A stretch of DNA of 64,000 nucleotides from Ceraceosorus guamensis. Taxonomy: Eukaryota > Basidiomycota > Exobasidiomycetes > Ceraceosorales > Ceraceosoraceae. The stretch spans positions 176,637 to 240,636 of the forward strand of contig NW_020290028.1 of assembly GCF_003144195.1 (NCBI RefSeq). Direction: 5' to 3'. Position 1 is the stretch's first letter. Each line of letters starts with the position of its first letter. The translations under genes were made by a program, and so were the position numbers. Shown one piece after another: positions 33,169-45,800 of this stretch. Below the pieces are notes generated by a model, which worked only from the letters and a program-made list of their open reading frames with translations, did no database searches and was not told the DNA's origin.

Positions 33169-33834
33169 TCATTCTCCAAATAACTGCAAGTGGAGGAAGG
33201 CCGGAGTGGGTCAGCCGGTGCACAATGAGAGCAACCAAAGCGGGTGTCTATGCCCTGCGCTAGTACGCACCTTCTGGACACGCTTGAGAATTGAGTCCTT
33301 TGAGGGATCTGAAGAGGCAAAAGGCAGTGATTTGAGTTAGCGGCGTTCACAATAGGGCTCGGCCATCGCGCACAGCGATCGGCTCCTTCCACATCCGTCG
33401 TAAGGCTGTGGCTTTGAGCTCGACACTGGATTGCATTACCCGATGAGAATGCATGCAACGCCGTTGATGATTCTTCTCGCGTTCTAGGGCGCGCTGACAG
33501 ATCGGAATCCGACACACTCACCATAGGGATGATCCTTGCTGGGAATCTCGAGCAACGCAGGGAAGGCCTGTTGGTACTTGTCCACGATCGGTCTGATCTT
33601 CTGCGCCAAATGCTGATTAATCAGCAAGATGCCAATATCTTTCCTCTCATTGGTAAAGGTGTTGAAGCTAGCTTCGATCTCTGATACTGGCGTGGATGGC
33701 GTGACGATGGTAAAGTTCTTCGAACCGTCGGGTGCTACGTCTCCTACTCCTGCGAGCAGAAGTCCGGTGGCTGTATCCTCATCGACAATGAGAGCCAACA
33801 ATTGTCGCTCTGCGGCTTGTGCAGCGACGGACAT
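33169..33834 (-). CDS. VMA7: V-type proton ATPase subunit F
   Basis: Three exons: 33834-33522, 33308-33271, 33183-33169, giving 121 residues, the usual size. Subunit F sits in the central stalk of the V1 sector and couples ATP hydrolysis to rotation at vacuole and endosome membranes. Family motifs are intact: [37 protein letters not shown], and [20 protein letters not shown]. The final exon is 15 nt and codes LFGE plus stop, exactly as yeast Vma7 ends. The gene is convergent with the orphan (about 265 bp) and divergent from the EST1-like gene. Confidence 0.97.
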
Positions 33835-34955
33835 CGTAAGGCGAGCGCCGTGTGTACTAGTGAGCGAATGTACGTGTGCGAAGTCCCACTTTGGACGGGC
33901 GCAGAGAATACGTGCTGGACGTGGAGTGCCCTGACGTGAGTGCTGTTTGGCGAGGTTTGCAACCAAAGGCACACTGACGCGCTCAATCGGTGCGACGTGC
34001 AGCGCTAGGCAGCTGTGGCGCAGTCGGTGTGGTGCAGCTCCCAATGGTCGCGGCTCCAAGCCGGAGATCGGGGTCAGTTGAGGATGGAGTTGGAGGTGGT
34101 GTTCGTGCCCAAGTCCATGCGAATGCGCTTTCAGAGCCATATACGTGGACTTTGACTCAAGACTTTGACTTGGCTGTGAGAGGTGATCTGAGCGAGGCCC
34201 CTGGATGCAAAGGTCACGTGCGCAGCAGCTTCAGAGGCCTGCGAGCCAGATCTCGCCGGCGATGCGTATACCGGGAGCTCTGCAGGCATGCAGCCGTGCA
34301 GCAGGTGCTCATTATTCGATCGCTGCTGCGCTGCAGGCTTGCAAGCATCAGACGCGCGCTGATCTTGCGATGAGGTCAGATGCGACGAGCGGCAGAAGCG
34401 CCCCCGCTGTGTGCGAAGAGAGCGCCGCCCATACCTACGCTATGACACCTCGCGTTGCGTATACTTCACGACTCGTGAGCGAGGCAGAGTGACTCGCCAA
34501 ACAAGCCAAGACCCTACTCTCGCAACTGGTTCTGAGCACGCCGTTCTAGCTCGGATGACTGATTGCGCGGCAGAGTTTGAGTTGACCGGATATCCCATCT
34601 TCTCAACCTCGGTCTTCGAAGGAATTCCGCCTTGCTGTCTGCACCAACGTCTATCACGGCGCGCGACTAGTTCTGCTTCTCACACTCACGCTTGCCGCGC
34701 ACCCAGGTGATCGACCATCGACGCATACACCTCGACGTTGTTTTTCGGCCTTGACAGCGCACAGTTGCCATGTCTTCAGCATCATTCCAGCTTCGGCGTT
34801 AGCAACAGGACCGAGGTCACCGCTTCCGCAATTCGCGGGGCAGAAAAGACGGACAGGTCGCACTTCAAACGTGCGTCACGCACCCGCATACACGGTGCGC
34901 ACCCTCTCGACCTGAGCCTCCAGGCTCCCGTGTCGAGACCACACCTCAAGGCGAG
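33835..34955. other. Divergent region between VMA7 and EST1-like gene
   Basis: 1.1 kb with both promoters. CTTCACGACTCGTGAGC lies at about 34464-34480. Open frames here are short or extensions of flanking genes without ATG; none supported. Confidence 0.5.
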
Positions 34956-37900
34956 ATGGCTGCCATCGCAGCTCACCAAGCAGACGATGAGCAAGCTGTA
35001 CGTCTGGGTAGAGAGTCCAAGACTCATCGCTTGACGCTTAAAGGTCTGCTCGAGCACCAGTCCGCTTCACCCACCGCACCGGCCATCGACTTTGCTAGGA
35101 AAGAAGCGCGCAACTCGATCCTCCGTCTGCTCTTCGTTTGCACTTTCAGCAGCAGAGCTCAGGGTGCCGATGTTGCCTTATGGACAGAGACGACCCACCC
35201 GCTCGTCCATCTTTATCGAAGTCGCCTTAGCGCGTTCGAAAAGGACTTCAAAAAGGCTGCTGCCGCCGCCGCCGAGGATGCTGCGCCCACATCGGAAACC
35301 TCTTCCCTCACTCGCAAATTCAGGCCCAGTCGTAGCCGCGATGATGGCAACGTCAAGTCTAAGACCGACAATGGCCTAGGTCAAGCTCAAAAGGCAGCAG
35401 ACTACCTTCGTCTTGCCGCTTCCTTTCGAGACTTCCTAGCTAATGAGGAGAATTTCTGGAGGGAGCTTGCTGGTCGAGTAGTACGCGTCTTCAGACTGGA
35501 AGAAGCGCGACCGCACATGAAGGCACTGGGCATCCCTTCTGATGAAGCGGAGTGGTCCATCAGCGCGTCAGGAGACTCTTCCACCGCTTCGACTGGAATG
35601 GAACGCATTGCTGGCACCCAGCAAGCCCAGCCTGCCCTATTACGAGCCTCGCAACTGCCGGAGAATAGGAAGCGCCTCGTAGAGGTGGTGCACAAGGCGC
35701 TGATCTACTGTGGCGACTTAGCTCGCTACCGCGAGCTCTACAGAGAGGACCGACGCGGAAGAGCTGATGCTCCCACTGCTGCTCCTGGCAGCGCCGACGC
35801 AGCGCTTGGCAAGATGGGTAGCGGCAGAAGCAAGGGCGTGCCCCGTGGAGGGAAAGCCGCGATTGCCGTTGCGACTGCTGCTGCACGCTCGCACAAGGAG
35901 GTGTCGAGCCACCGCGACTTCTCTCGGGCCATTACTTGCTATGAGCAAGCTCGACTATTGGTACCGGACAAGGGAAACCCGTCCAACCAGTTGGCTGTCA
36001 TGGCCACATATTCTGGCGACACGTTTGCTGCTGTGCATCATTACTATCGTGCGCTTTGCGTGCGCCACCCCTTCGAAACAGCTCGCCAAAATCTCGAGGT
36101 TACTTTGAAGAAGGCGTTCGATGTCTGGAACAAGAGCGGCTTGCTCGAGCGACTGGAGGCTGGTGACTTGCATGCTGTGTCGGTGGACGAGACAGGCCCG
36201 ATCAATGAGAGATTCTCGCACGCATCCTGGAATGCGGTCGCCCTTCACCACTTTTTCTATTCCCGCACGCAGTGAGTGATGACGAAACCTTTGAGTGCCG
36301 TCATGCTCCCTGGGCGCTCACTATCTCATCTTTCATCGCTGTTCGAACCAGCTTCATCGCTGCCCAGCGGCTCTCGAAACAATTTCTTGTCGATCTTGAC
36401 TCGACTCTGGCAGATCGTGTGCTTGGCACCGACGTCATAGTGCGCCTGGTCGTGACAGCTTTGTCAGCGTCGTGGACGACGAGACTGTGGCGCACTAGTG
36501 GCGGCGGCACCAAAAAGAAGGAAAAGCCAAAAGACAGTCTCTCAAACACTAGTGGAGTCGCTGCATCGCCAGTCGACGGAGTCTACGCGGAACACTTCAT
36601 CTTGAGCCACGTCCTCGGCTTGTTCGATGCGCTCGTCAAGTTTGGCACAGCTCAGACGCGGGAAGCTTTGCGCTCTCAGGCTAGTGCCGTAGGTGGCACA
36701 TCGAACCCTCCTCAGGATTCTGCGTCGGCTGCTCGCAATATCACTGCAGCATTCAGAAGGACTTTGCCTGCTCTTCGCGTTTGCTCCAAATGGACCAAGA
36801 GCCATTTGGAATATATTTCCAGGTGCTCCGAGCAAGCAGCTGCAACTTCTTCACAAGACAGCGGCTCCACCAGGACCGCGTCGCAGTCTCAAGAGGAGCG
36901 CGCAGAAGCTGACGCGAAGGCTAGTGCGGAGGCGGCACTGGTTCGAACCACGCCTGCGCTCTGGCGTACCTATGCCGACTTTGCAAATCTCATCCGATTC
37001 GCCTTTCCATTCGACATTCTCCCGAAATTGAGCGTTATGGGCTCAGGCGGTGCCGCGCCTCTCGCACTCGAAGAAGACAGCGATCTGCGCGGATTTGCTC
37101 CACTTCGAAAGGCTACCATGTACGTCAACGGCGATACGCCCGGCTCGGCCATTGCTCCGCAAGAGGGCAACCACGCACCACCGCATTCTAGTCCACGCAC
37201 TACGCGTCCTAGTCAGGTACATCCAAACGACGAGCAGCTCATGCGCATTGCTGATCTTCTGATTGACGCCAAAGTCATGGCCGAGTCGGATGCATGCCCC
37301 CTTGCCTTCGACGACATGCGTCGCGTGTTCTACGTCAACGAGTCTGGCCCAGGAATGGTGGGCGGCCCTGAAGTGCAGAAGCAACCCCATTTGGTGAGCC
37401 AGTCTGCCGATGCAAAGGACGAGCGCAACCCGCAAACAGGAACAGAGACGCCCACAAGATCGTCTTCGGATCTCAGTGCGAGTGCAAGTCGACGAATCCG
37501 CTTCGATGAGCGGTCCGAGGCAAATTCCTCGGAGGCTACAGAGGATGTGGTGGACATGGCCATGCGCGCGGGTGCAGGTCGCCAAGGTTCCTCGGACGTC
37601 AGCTTAGTGGACGAAAATGACAATGAAGACGACGATGGTGATGTCATCTTGATTCCATCGGCTCAGCGTCGCTTTGCCGAGCTGGCGCAGGCATTCCCTG
37701 CCGTTGCTGTAAGCCCTTCGCCGACTGCCCTGGGCTTCGAAGATGGTTCCTTCACTTCCCAGCCGCAGTCGAGGCGCGATACAGTGGTGAGACCGGTTCC
37801 TGCCACCGCTCAACAAAGTCATCAGACAACCCAAAATGTCACAGCTCAACACTTGCTGCTGCAAGTTTTGAACGGGCGCAGTCCCGCCACACCCACAGGC

Positions 37901-38653
37901 ACTTCTCCCTTGCGCCAGCCACCTACCCCGCATTCCGCCGGCTTCGGTCAGCAACCTTCGCAGTCTCCATTCGATTCTCCAAACGGAGCTCGGACCCCCT
38001 TGCCATCTGATTCACAACAACCCCAAACGCTCTTTGGTGGCATTGGAGATCCGCAAGCTGGACAAGCCAGCATCTGGTCAAGTGGTGGTCTGCCGCGCTC
38101 TGGCGCTTTCTCGCACTCTTCTGGCCCCAGTGCAGCCCGCAACGCCTGGCATGCTGCCCAACACAGTGGCGGACGGGAAAGAATTCCAAGTGGCGGAGGC
38201 GGCGCAGCCACTCCCACCTTTGGTCCAATTGGCTCGACGACGAACGCATCTGGGGTGGCGCAGATTCCACCTCATCTCGCCAGCGCATTTGGAGGCCAGT
38301 ACGGTGGTCTTGTTAGCGTTCCTTCTCATCAAGGCTTGGGTCCGTCGCAAACCTCAACTCCACCCTCCGCCCCATCTCCTCAGCATTGGTCCAACACTTT
38401 CTCGACTCAGACCACGGGTCATTCTTTCGCTTCAGTGCCCCCTCACACGGCACCTTCTCACGAGTCCAGTCGTGGCACCAGGCATGGCCCTATCGGATCC
38501 CCGCCTGCTTCGGCCAAAGGTACTGGCGCTTTCGACCGTGTCGGTCAGATGGGCTTCCACTCTTCTCACCAGCTTCAGTCCGGGGCAGGCTTGCATTCTA
38601 GCCAAGACGTAAGCCAGGCCCAGGCACGCCAAGACTTTCTACGCACAAGCTGA
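34956..38653 (+). CDS. EST1/EBS1/SMG7-type TPR protein (telomerase or mRNA-decay factor)
   Basis: Two exons, 34956-36271 and 36352-38653, giving 1,205 residues. The first ~440 residues form the EST1 14-3-3-like/TPR module: LWTETTHPLVHLYRSRL near residue 80, ALIYCGDLARYRELYRED near 250, then the family hallmark around residues 325-380 (CYEQARLLVPDKGNPSNQLAVMA... with YYRALCVRHPFETARQNL). Exon 2 continues the helical EST1 DNA/RNA-binding domain to about residue 650, ending with FDDMRRVFYV. The last ~500 residues are Pro/Ser/Gln/Gly-rich and disordered. Fungal members act in nonsense-mediated decay (Ebs1/Smg7) or telomerase recruitment (Est1); the sequence does not separate these. The intron interrupts the module after FFYSRT. 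Confidence 0.87.
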
Positions 38654-39486
38654 GGAAGCCAAGTGGGAGGCGCTGTCAATCTGAATTGTTTGGCACGCGC
38701 ATTGACTATACTTCTATCAAGATATCACTCCCTTCTCCCCGCCATCATTGGGCACCTGCTTGCCTTTGTGCACAGCACTCCTCCTCAGGTGCACTCCTTC
38801 TCAGCAAACCGTCTTCTTCGATAGACTGTCATCCTGGGAGGCATCACGACTCAAGTGGGGATGGACGACGGTGTCCAGGAATTCTCTCGCACTCCACATT
38901 TTCTAGACTTATTCGACCATCATCGAAGGTCCGAGTGCGCTGTTCCGAACGCGCTTCGCCATGAGCTCCCTCGATCACAGCTGGGGCTATGCGCGGCACA
39001 CAGGCTCCTGTGATTGATGCAGGAGTGCTGATATGATGAACGCGTGGGAATCAAAACCGTGAAATCGCGCCTCCAAAGCTGTGCGATGCGTGACTTTGCT
39101 GCTTTTGCGTGCTAGTCGCGTTCGCGTAGTCTTATCGTTGACTACGGCAGTAGATGGAGCCGTTGATTGTGTTTTGAGTCATGGTGGCTGTCACTATCCT
39201 GTTGGGCTCATTTATGTGAGCGAATCAAGAGAAGCTAAGACCCCGTCTGTCTAATTTTCGTGAAAGGCATCCGGGCACTGGCAAGCTACTTCAGGCGTCG
39301 CTTGCGACCCTGCCTCACTCCGATAAAAGGAGGTCAGAAATGTATTGGAGAGCACCGCGAGAGAGCATACAATGGACAAAGTCGAGCAAGACGCATCTCG
39401 GTACAGGGCTGGCGGCCAAATGCCCTGTTGCTTGAACCTCAGAAGCCTTTGCTGCCTCTCTTTACACGTCTTTCGGGACGAACAGA
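38654..39486. other. Convergent 3' spacer
   Basis: 832 bp between the ends of the EST1-like gene and the minus-strand B12D gene. Nothing recognised. Confidence 0.5.
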
Positions 39487-40508
39487 TTAGAGTCTGTCGC
39501 GCTTGTATTTGCGCTCGAATTCTTGGTTGACCGTCATCAGCTTGGTCTGAGTGCCGGGCTGAACATTCTACGGGGAGGACAGAGCCGAAGCGTTGGGTCA
39601 GCGTTGAAAGATCGAGAGGGCAGACACGATACGGTGTCGACTCACGTTCCAAGGGGTGGGGTTGTTCTGTGCCCGACGAAGCGCAAGCAGGGTGAGCAAA
39701 GATCATTGAGGAGAAGCAGTTTCACTCGACCAGTGGTCTCCTGATGTGTTTCCATCGCTCCTGTCTGCCATTGCCAACGCCACACTGTGCCACGGCCTGA
39801 GTAACGTGACAGCATTGGCAGACCCTCTTCATGCTCCGGCACACCATGGTAATGATCACAGCCCACATGCGAGGGCCATCACCGATGTCAGTCCCCAAAG
39901 ACTCACCTTGCGGTCCCAAATGACATCCGGACCACGTGCCAGCCTAGTGACGTACCAAGCAGCGCCTCCAGCAGCGACTGCGGTGACGAAAACGACTGGA
40001 ATTACCTCTGGAGAGTACCTGTCGGTCGAACAAAAGACCAAGAATGGACAAAGAGGATTGTCAGCAAGGGAGAGGAGATGCGCTGAGGAACGCCGGACGC
40101 CGTTCGCGAGCGTTTCGCACAGGTGTGGCAACAGCTTGCTTGACCTGCGCAGACCCGGCTGGCCTGCTCGTGTCAAGCTCAGCTGGGACTTGGCGTTGCT
40201 GCAGCAGAGGAGACTTGGAGACAAAGCCTGCATCGAATGCGCTCCCCATGACCAAGGTCTAGCCACCGAGAGGGACGACTCGCAGTGCGTGTGTGGCCTC
40301 GACGCCAAGCATGCAAAGGCACACTTGGAACGCCATCCCCCATCGTCACTCCTTTTCCTATTCTTGCGTCTGCGTCTATCTCGTTCCTCTTGCCACAATC
40401 TCAGCTCGCAGCACCATCTCATGTGCATCGAGCCTGGGCGCCCAACAAAGGGACGGACGAGTAGACGCACCAGTTCTTCATGAAAGCAGATCTCGCCTTG
40501 CTAGCCAT
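39487..40508 (-). CDS. B12D/MLRQ (NDUFA4-like) small mitochondrial respiratory subunit
   Basis: Four exons: 40508-40471, 40018-39907, 39666-39646, 39567-39487, giving 83 residues. Exon 2 carries the single membrane segment (PEVIPVVFVTAVAAGGAAWYV) followed by TRLARGPDVIWDRK. Exon 3 codes only NNPTPWN (21 nt). Exon 4 reads NVQPGTQTKLMTVNQEFERK. This is the order of the B12D family, labelled NADH-ubiquinone reductase MLRQ subunit in fungi and NDUFA4 in animals, where it belongs to cytochrome c oxidase. Introns are 452, 240 and 78 nt; the first is the longest in the window. The reconstructed product matches family length, which supports the small exons. Confidence 0.9.
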
Positions 40509-41574
40509 GCTGGGCAACAATTGCGCGCGGGTTCTGGAATGTCAAGTGGTTGTCGAAGTGTGAGTTGAAATGTAGGGCAACTTCGATTGGCTGCTCGACG
40601 AGTTGCGGAAGAATGTGCTGCGAAGTGATCAATGTGATGATGGTGATGGAGGTAAGACGTGCAAGCCCTCGCATCATCAGTCTTGAGTCGCGCCCGCTGC
40701 TCAAACCTTCTGGTCCAGTCGTGAGTATGCCTGCACCGAAATCGCGAGTCCATTCATTCAACATTCACTGATTCAGTGATTCACTATTTCAAATCGTGAA
40801 TGCTGTCTATGCGCTCAACTGTTAAAAATTCGAACGGGCTTTAAGCGCCAGCGGGGTTATGAGGCACTTTGAGTCACGAGTCCTATTATCAAAATCGAGC
40901 TCTACGCTTGAGATCTTGGACCACGCTCAATGGACTACACCGTCAGTCTTGAGTCTGAGTGCTCAGGCGCATCACGGGCTTTCTTTCGAATCCATATGGA
41001 GCCCTGCCGTCAGCGCTGTGCGTGCGTGCGTGCGTGCGTGCATGCATGCGCTCGCTTCGGCTTTGCTTCTCACACACAAAAATGCGCACGAGCTCGTTGG
41101 CCGGTCGGGCTGGAGCGAGCGTTTTTGGCGCGACAGGGGGGGCGGATTGGGCCGGGCGGACCCCGCGTAGCATCCCAGAGACATTCGAGACGATTCTGAA
41201 GATCATGATAACACGCGTGTGTGCGCGCGTCTTGCCGTCTGATGATGTTTAAGTGATCGAGGCGAGAGGCGCGACGCGTCGCTGCGATGTTGAACTCACG
41301 ATTGAGCATTCAGTCAGAGTGAATCTGATGCTTTTCGAAGGCTGGCGATCAGCCTCGAGACCTGCATGTTCGCCACAACTTCCCAGCTGAGCGGTCTTGG
41401 CCTGCTCTCCACGACATAGATGGCAAAAGGTCGACAAGCCATTCTTCACACTCATCGCGGCTCAACACTCTGTTTCGAGCGGAGAAACATTTACCTGACG
41501 AGTGTAGCTGAGCAGAGGCGTTGTAGGCAACAAGTTCACTTGGATACGCACCATCTGGCTCAGAAGCGAACAAA
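40509..41574. other. Divergent region between B12D gene and RPA32
   Basis: 1.07 kb. It contains ATTCACTGATTCAGTGATTCACTATTTCAAATCGTGAATG at about 40762-40801, GAGTCACGAGTCC at about 40870, and a (GTGC)n microsatellite. No gene supported; minus-strand frames at 41349-41695 lie over the RPA32 start and look spurious. Confidence 0.5.
41018..41050. repeat. (GTGC)n tetranucleotide microsatellite
   Basis: About six GTGC units grading into CATGCATGCG. An alternating purine-pyrimidine tract in the divergent promoter region. Confidence 0.9.
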
Positions 41575-42711
41575 ATGAGCGGTGGGTCTTGCGAGTTGGA
41601 TCCGGATAGCTCTCTTTTACGCAATGCGAAGTCGCCCTGACACATCCCGTCCCTGACACTCTCAGGCTTTGGCGGCGGTAACCCGTACGGGGCAAATTAT
41701 CAGACGGGCGGTGGTGGCGGAGGAGGCGGCTTCATGGCTGGCAGTCAAGGTGACAGTCCGAGCACAAAAGTGGGTTGAGTTTTCGCACCCATATAGCACG
41801 TCGATGCGATGCTGAAGCTCTTCGTGTACCCTTGTGCACCGATAGAAAAGTGGTGCCAACAGTTTGCGCCCAGTGACCATTCGACAAGTGCTCAATGCTG
41901 AGCAGTCTCACATGGATGCAGACTTTCTCGTTGATGGAGTGGAAGTTGGTCAGGTGAGCCTCGTGAAAGCTGCTCCCGTCATAAATGCAGATAGTGGACA
42001 TGCTTGCTGATCATCCATCAACTGCATTTGCCATCCTGAACAGCTCACTTTCGTCGGCGTGATTCGTAAAGTGGCCGCCTTTCCGACCAATGTCTCTTAC
42101 GATATCGAAGATGGCACGGGCGCTATCGAAGTGCGTCAATGGCTCGAAGGAAGCGACGAATCGGGAGACAAATCAAATGATATACGAGAGAACGTTTACG
42201 TGAGGGTGCTGGGTACGATCAAGACGTTTCAGAACAAGAGGAGCATCAGCGCAGGTCACATCCGACCGATCACAAACTTCAACGAGGTGCTGTTCCACAA
42301 GTTGGAAGCCATCTATGTTCATCTTCAATCGGTGCGCAGTACGGGTGCTGGAGGCGCTATGAAGTCGAGTGGAGCTGGAAATGCGGAGGGAAGCGGCGTA
42401 AACGAGGACAAATACACGCACATTGGAGATCCCTTGCAAAGAAAAATCTTTGCCCACGTACGAGAATTGTCCACCTTGGAAGAGGGCAGTGGTGTAGCTA
42501 TCACTACAGTAGCTAGGCGTATCAAGGCTTACAGCGAGGAGCAGGTGCGGTGAGTCAACGTGGTGACGATAGACGTTTGGTCTCTCATGCCGATCCTGAC
42601 TGTGGTCTGTGCCCTATCCAACTCTCTTATTTCAGCGAGGCAGTCGACACCCTCGTCCTGGACGGCTACCTCTACACTGCTGAAGACGACGAGCACGTCC
42701 TTGCAACGTAA
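41575..42711 (+). CDS. RFA2: Replication protein A 32-kDa subunit
   Basis: Five exons: 41575-41581, 41666-41769, 41846-41953, 42044-42549, 42636-42711, giving 266 residues. RPA binds single-stranded DNA in replication, repair and recombination. The N-terminus is Gly/Tyr/Asn-rich with SP/ST sites, as in the phosphorylated RPA32 tail. Then LRPVTIRQVLNAEQSHMDADFLVDGVEV, the OB-fold LTFVGVIRKV...GTGAIEVRQWLE, VLGTIKTFQNKRSISAGHIRPITNFNE, and a C-terminal winged helix (LQRKIFAHVREL to LVLDGYLYTAEDDEHVLAT). The first exon is 7 nt (ATGAGCG) and codes MS plus one base of Gly. That start is inferred from the family's MSG(Y/F)G-type beginning and the GTGGGT donor right after it. The gene is convergent with ILS1, 186 bp apart. 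Confidence 0.93.
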
Positions 42712-42838
42712 TGTGATCGCTCTGACGAACCACGAGTCTCAGCTTGTATAAGTACTCTCTCTGGCCATGTCCTGTGCAAAGTTGTTCTGCGACAAGGTGA
42801 ACTGGTGCGCGGCCTCCTAGTGCAGGAGCAGTGCAAGA

Positions 42839-42854
42839 GCGCGCGCGCGCGCGC
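42839..42854. repeat. (GC)n run between convergent RFA2 and ILS1
   Basis: About seven GC dinucleotides in the 186-bp gap between two convergent stop codons. Such runs can adopt Z-DNA. Confidence 0.8.
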
Positions 42855-42897
42855 AAAACATGGTGATCATCGCATCGCATTTTGTGCATCTACATTT

Positions 42898-45800
42898 TCA
42901 AGCTCTGACCAAGCTCAGGGTAAATTTGTCGTCACCAATCTCTTGTTCCTCCTCCGTGATGAGCTCCGCGTTCGGAGCTCGCTGTTCGACACCCATGGGC
43001 ACTCTTCGAATGACCTTTTGAAACATTTCTTTCTGCTCCTCGAAGGCTTCTTTCAGAGCTGCTCCGACGCCCTCGGTAAAACTGTAAAAGGCGTCGATTT
43101 CATCCGTCGGCTGCAGTCCAGCTTTTTTCCGGAGTCGTTGGATGCGGTTGACGAGTTCTCTAGCGTTGAATTCGGAGACTAGGGCGGGGCGGGCTTCGAT
43201 GTCGAGCAAGACGACAGCTTCTCCGTCTCCATTGTGGTCCCATTTGCCGCTTCTGCCTTCCAGATCGACATAGCGCAATACCTTGAGGTCGCCTTCAACG
43301 AGATCCACACCAGCCACGTTCAGCTTCTTTTTTTCCAAGTACTCTTTTGCTTGATCGGATGTAACTTCTTCCAGTCCCTTTTTGACTTTGCCCATGTCCT
43401 TTCTCAACTTGCGACCGAGGACTGGCCAGTCTGCGACCAGCTTGTACCTGACCCCACAAGCGGTCTCGTCGCTCGTGAATGTCAAGTCTCTGACGTTGAG
43501 CTCCTCCGATATGTAAGAGGAGAGACTTTCCGCATCCTTCAAGAAGTCGGCATCGGCATGGAAGACGACCAATTCTTGCAAGGGCGACCGCAGCGGTATA
43601 GTGTTGCGTTCTCTGACTGTGCGCGTCAGCTCAATGACGGTTTGCAGCGCCGCAAATCTCCTCTGAATGATGGGGTCCAAGTAGAGGGAATTGACTTCGG
43701 GGAAGGGCAAAAAGTGCACAGAGCGATAGTCTTGTTTGTCGGAGGCAGGGGCCGCAGGCAGGAAAGGACGCAGGCCTTGGTAGATGGTCTCTGTCAAGAA
43801 AGGCGTAAAGGAAGACTAGGGCGCGACGCATTCGGCGCGTCAGCTCATGAGCCAGTCACACTACATTCCAACAGCAGAACTCACCATGGTGCGACACAGA
43901 GTATACAGCGTCTCGAAGAGGGAGTTGAGAGCAGCGTAGGTGTCGTCCACTCCATTCACACCCTTCAACCTCTGTCGATTGAAACGAATGTACCAATTCG
44001 TCAACTCGTCGATCAGATTAAGCAATCGGGGCATGACAGTATAGAGTCGATACCCTGCGGACCAGCGCATCAGAAGGGGACGGCGTCAGTACTTGGTTTG
44101 AAAGCGGCGCCAAGGGCAACAGGTACGGCACACAGCCGTGCTCACCATCCATCTCATCTCTGACCCATTGAATGAGACTCTGACACCTAGCTAAAATCCA
44201 CCTATCAAACACGTTCTCGCTCTTGGGTGCGTTGACGTCGTATCTGAAGTCCTTGCCAGTCAACTTTTTGAGCAGGGCAACTTGGCCGAGGAAGAATCTG
44301 AAGCTGTTGAGCCAAGGAAGGAAAGCCATTGCGAGAACGTCCTTGACTCCCTCTTCTCGGAACTTCAGGTTCTCGCCACGGACCACGGGTGAATTGACCA
44401 AGTACAGTCTGACCGCGTCGGCTCCATACTTGTCGAACATGAGAGTTGGGTCGGGATAGTTCCTGGCACTCTTGCTCATTTTCTTGCCGTCACCTGCGAG
44501 GACAAGACCAGTGACAATGAGGTTCTTCCAGGGAGACTTGTCGAATAGATGCGTGCCCAGAATCAGCAGGGTGTAGAACCATCCTCGCGTTTGGTCCAGA
44601 CCTTCGCAGATAAAGTCGCCGGGGAAACCCGTCTCGAAGGTGTCCTTGTTCTCGAAGGGGTAGTGACCCTGTGCGTACGGCATGCTTCCAGACTCGAACC
44701 AGCAGTCAAACACTTCTTCGACGCGCTTCAGAACCCCTTTGCCCTTTTGAGAGGGGATAGTGATGCCATCAATGCTTTCTCTATGCAAATCTTGGATATC
44801 GCTTCGACCAGAAAGCTTCTCCAGCTCTTCGACCGACTTGACGCAAACGATCTCTTCCATGTCATCGCTCGCCCACAGTGGAATAGGCGTGCCCCAGTAT
44901 CGATTACGGGAAACATTCCAGTCCCGCGCGTTGGCGAGCCAGTGATCAAAACGACTCTCCTTGACCCACGTTGGCACCCTAGTCAGCAAGCATCGAATGA
45001 GCAAAGCAAGTCAGCTTTCGGGCCCATGAGGTTCTGCAGCACGGCCAGCACGCAACTTACCAGTGAGTCCCGGCATTGTGCGTTTGCAGTCGGTCCTGAA
45101 TCTCTTCGACTCTGACGAACCACGCGGGAATAGCGCGGTAGATGAGGGGAGATTTTGATCTCCAGCAGTACGGATAAGAGTGTCTGAGGGTGCTCTGCAC
45201 AATCATCCTCCCGGATGCTTTGAGATCTTTTTGAATCTGCTTATCGGCTTCTTTGACGTTGATGCCTTTGTAGTCAGGCACCTCGGCGGTAAAGCGACCA
45301 CTCTCGTCCAACGGGCAAGGTGGAGGCACCTCCCTCGTGACAATGCCGTTGGCTATAGCAATGCGGTAATCGTCATCACCAAAGGCGGGAGCTTGCTGGA
45401 CGATACCGGTGCCGGCATCGGCAGTCACGTAAGTGTCCGAAACCACGCGGAAAGCTGTTTCTTTGTACTAAACGGGCGAGCATGCCGATCGCAACGTGAC
45501 GTAAGCACGGATGTGATGTACTTGAGGCGGGATGCGAGCCAACTCACCTTCTCGTAGAAGTATGGAAACACGGGCTCGAACTTCCATCCCACCATTTCCG
45601 AACCTTTTGCCTTAGCGACTTTTGAGAACTTGGCCTTCTTGGGATCCTTGTACAGCGTGGTCAGGAGCTTTTCCAAGATCCAAAAGTTCATTTTTCTCTC
45701 TTCGTCGTAGATTTTGATGTACTCAAAATCGGGATGTACGCACAAGCCCAAGTTCGAAGGCAAGGTCCAAGGTGTGGTTGTCCAGGCCAAGAGAGCGGTG

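Noticed and set aside
41349-41695. Minus-strand open frames over the RPA32 5' region
   Set aside because: Overlap exons 1 and 2 of RFA2 and show no family features.
43234-44163. 309-residue plus-strand open frame
   Set aside because: Antisense to isoleucyl-tRNA synthetase exons; no domain.
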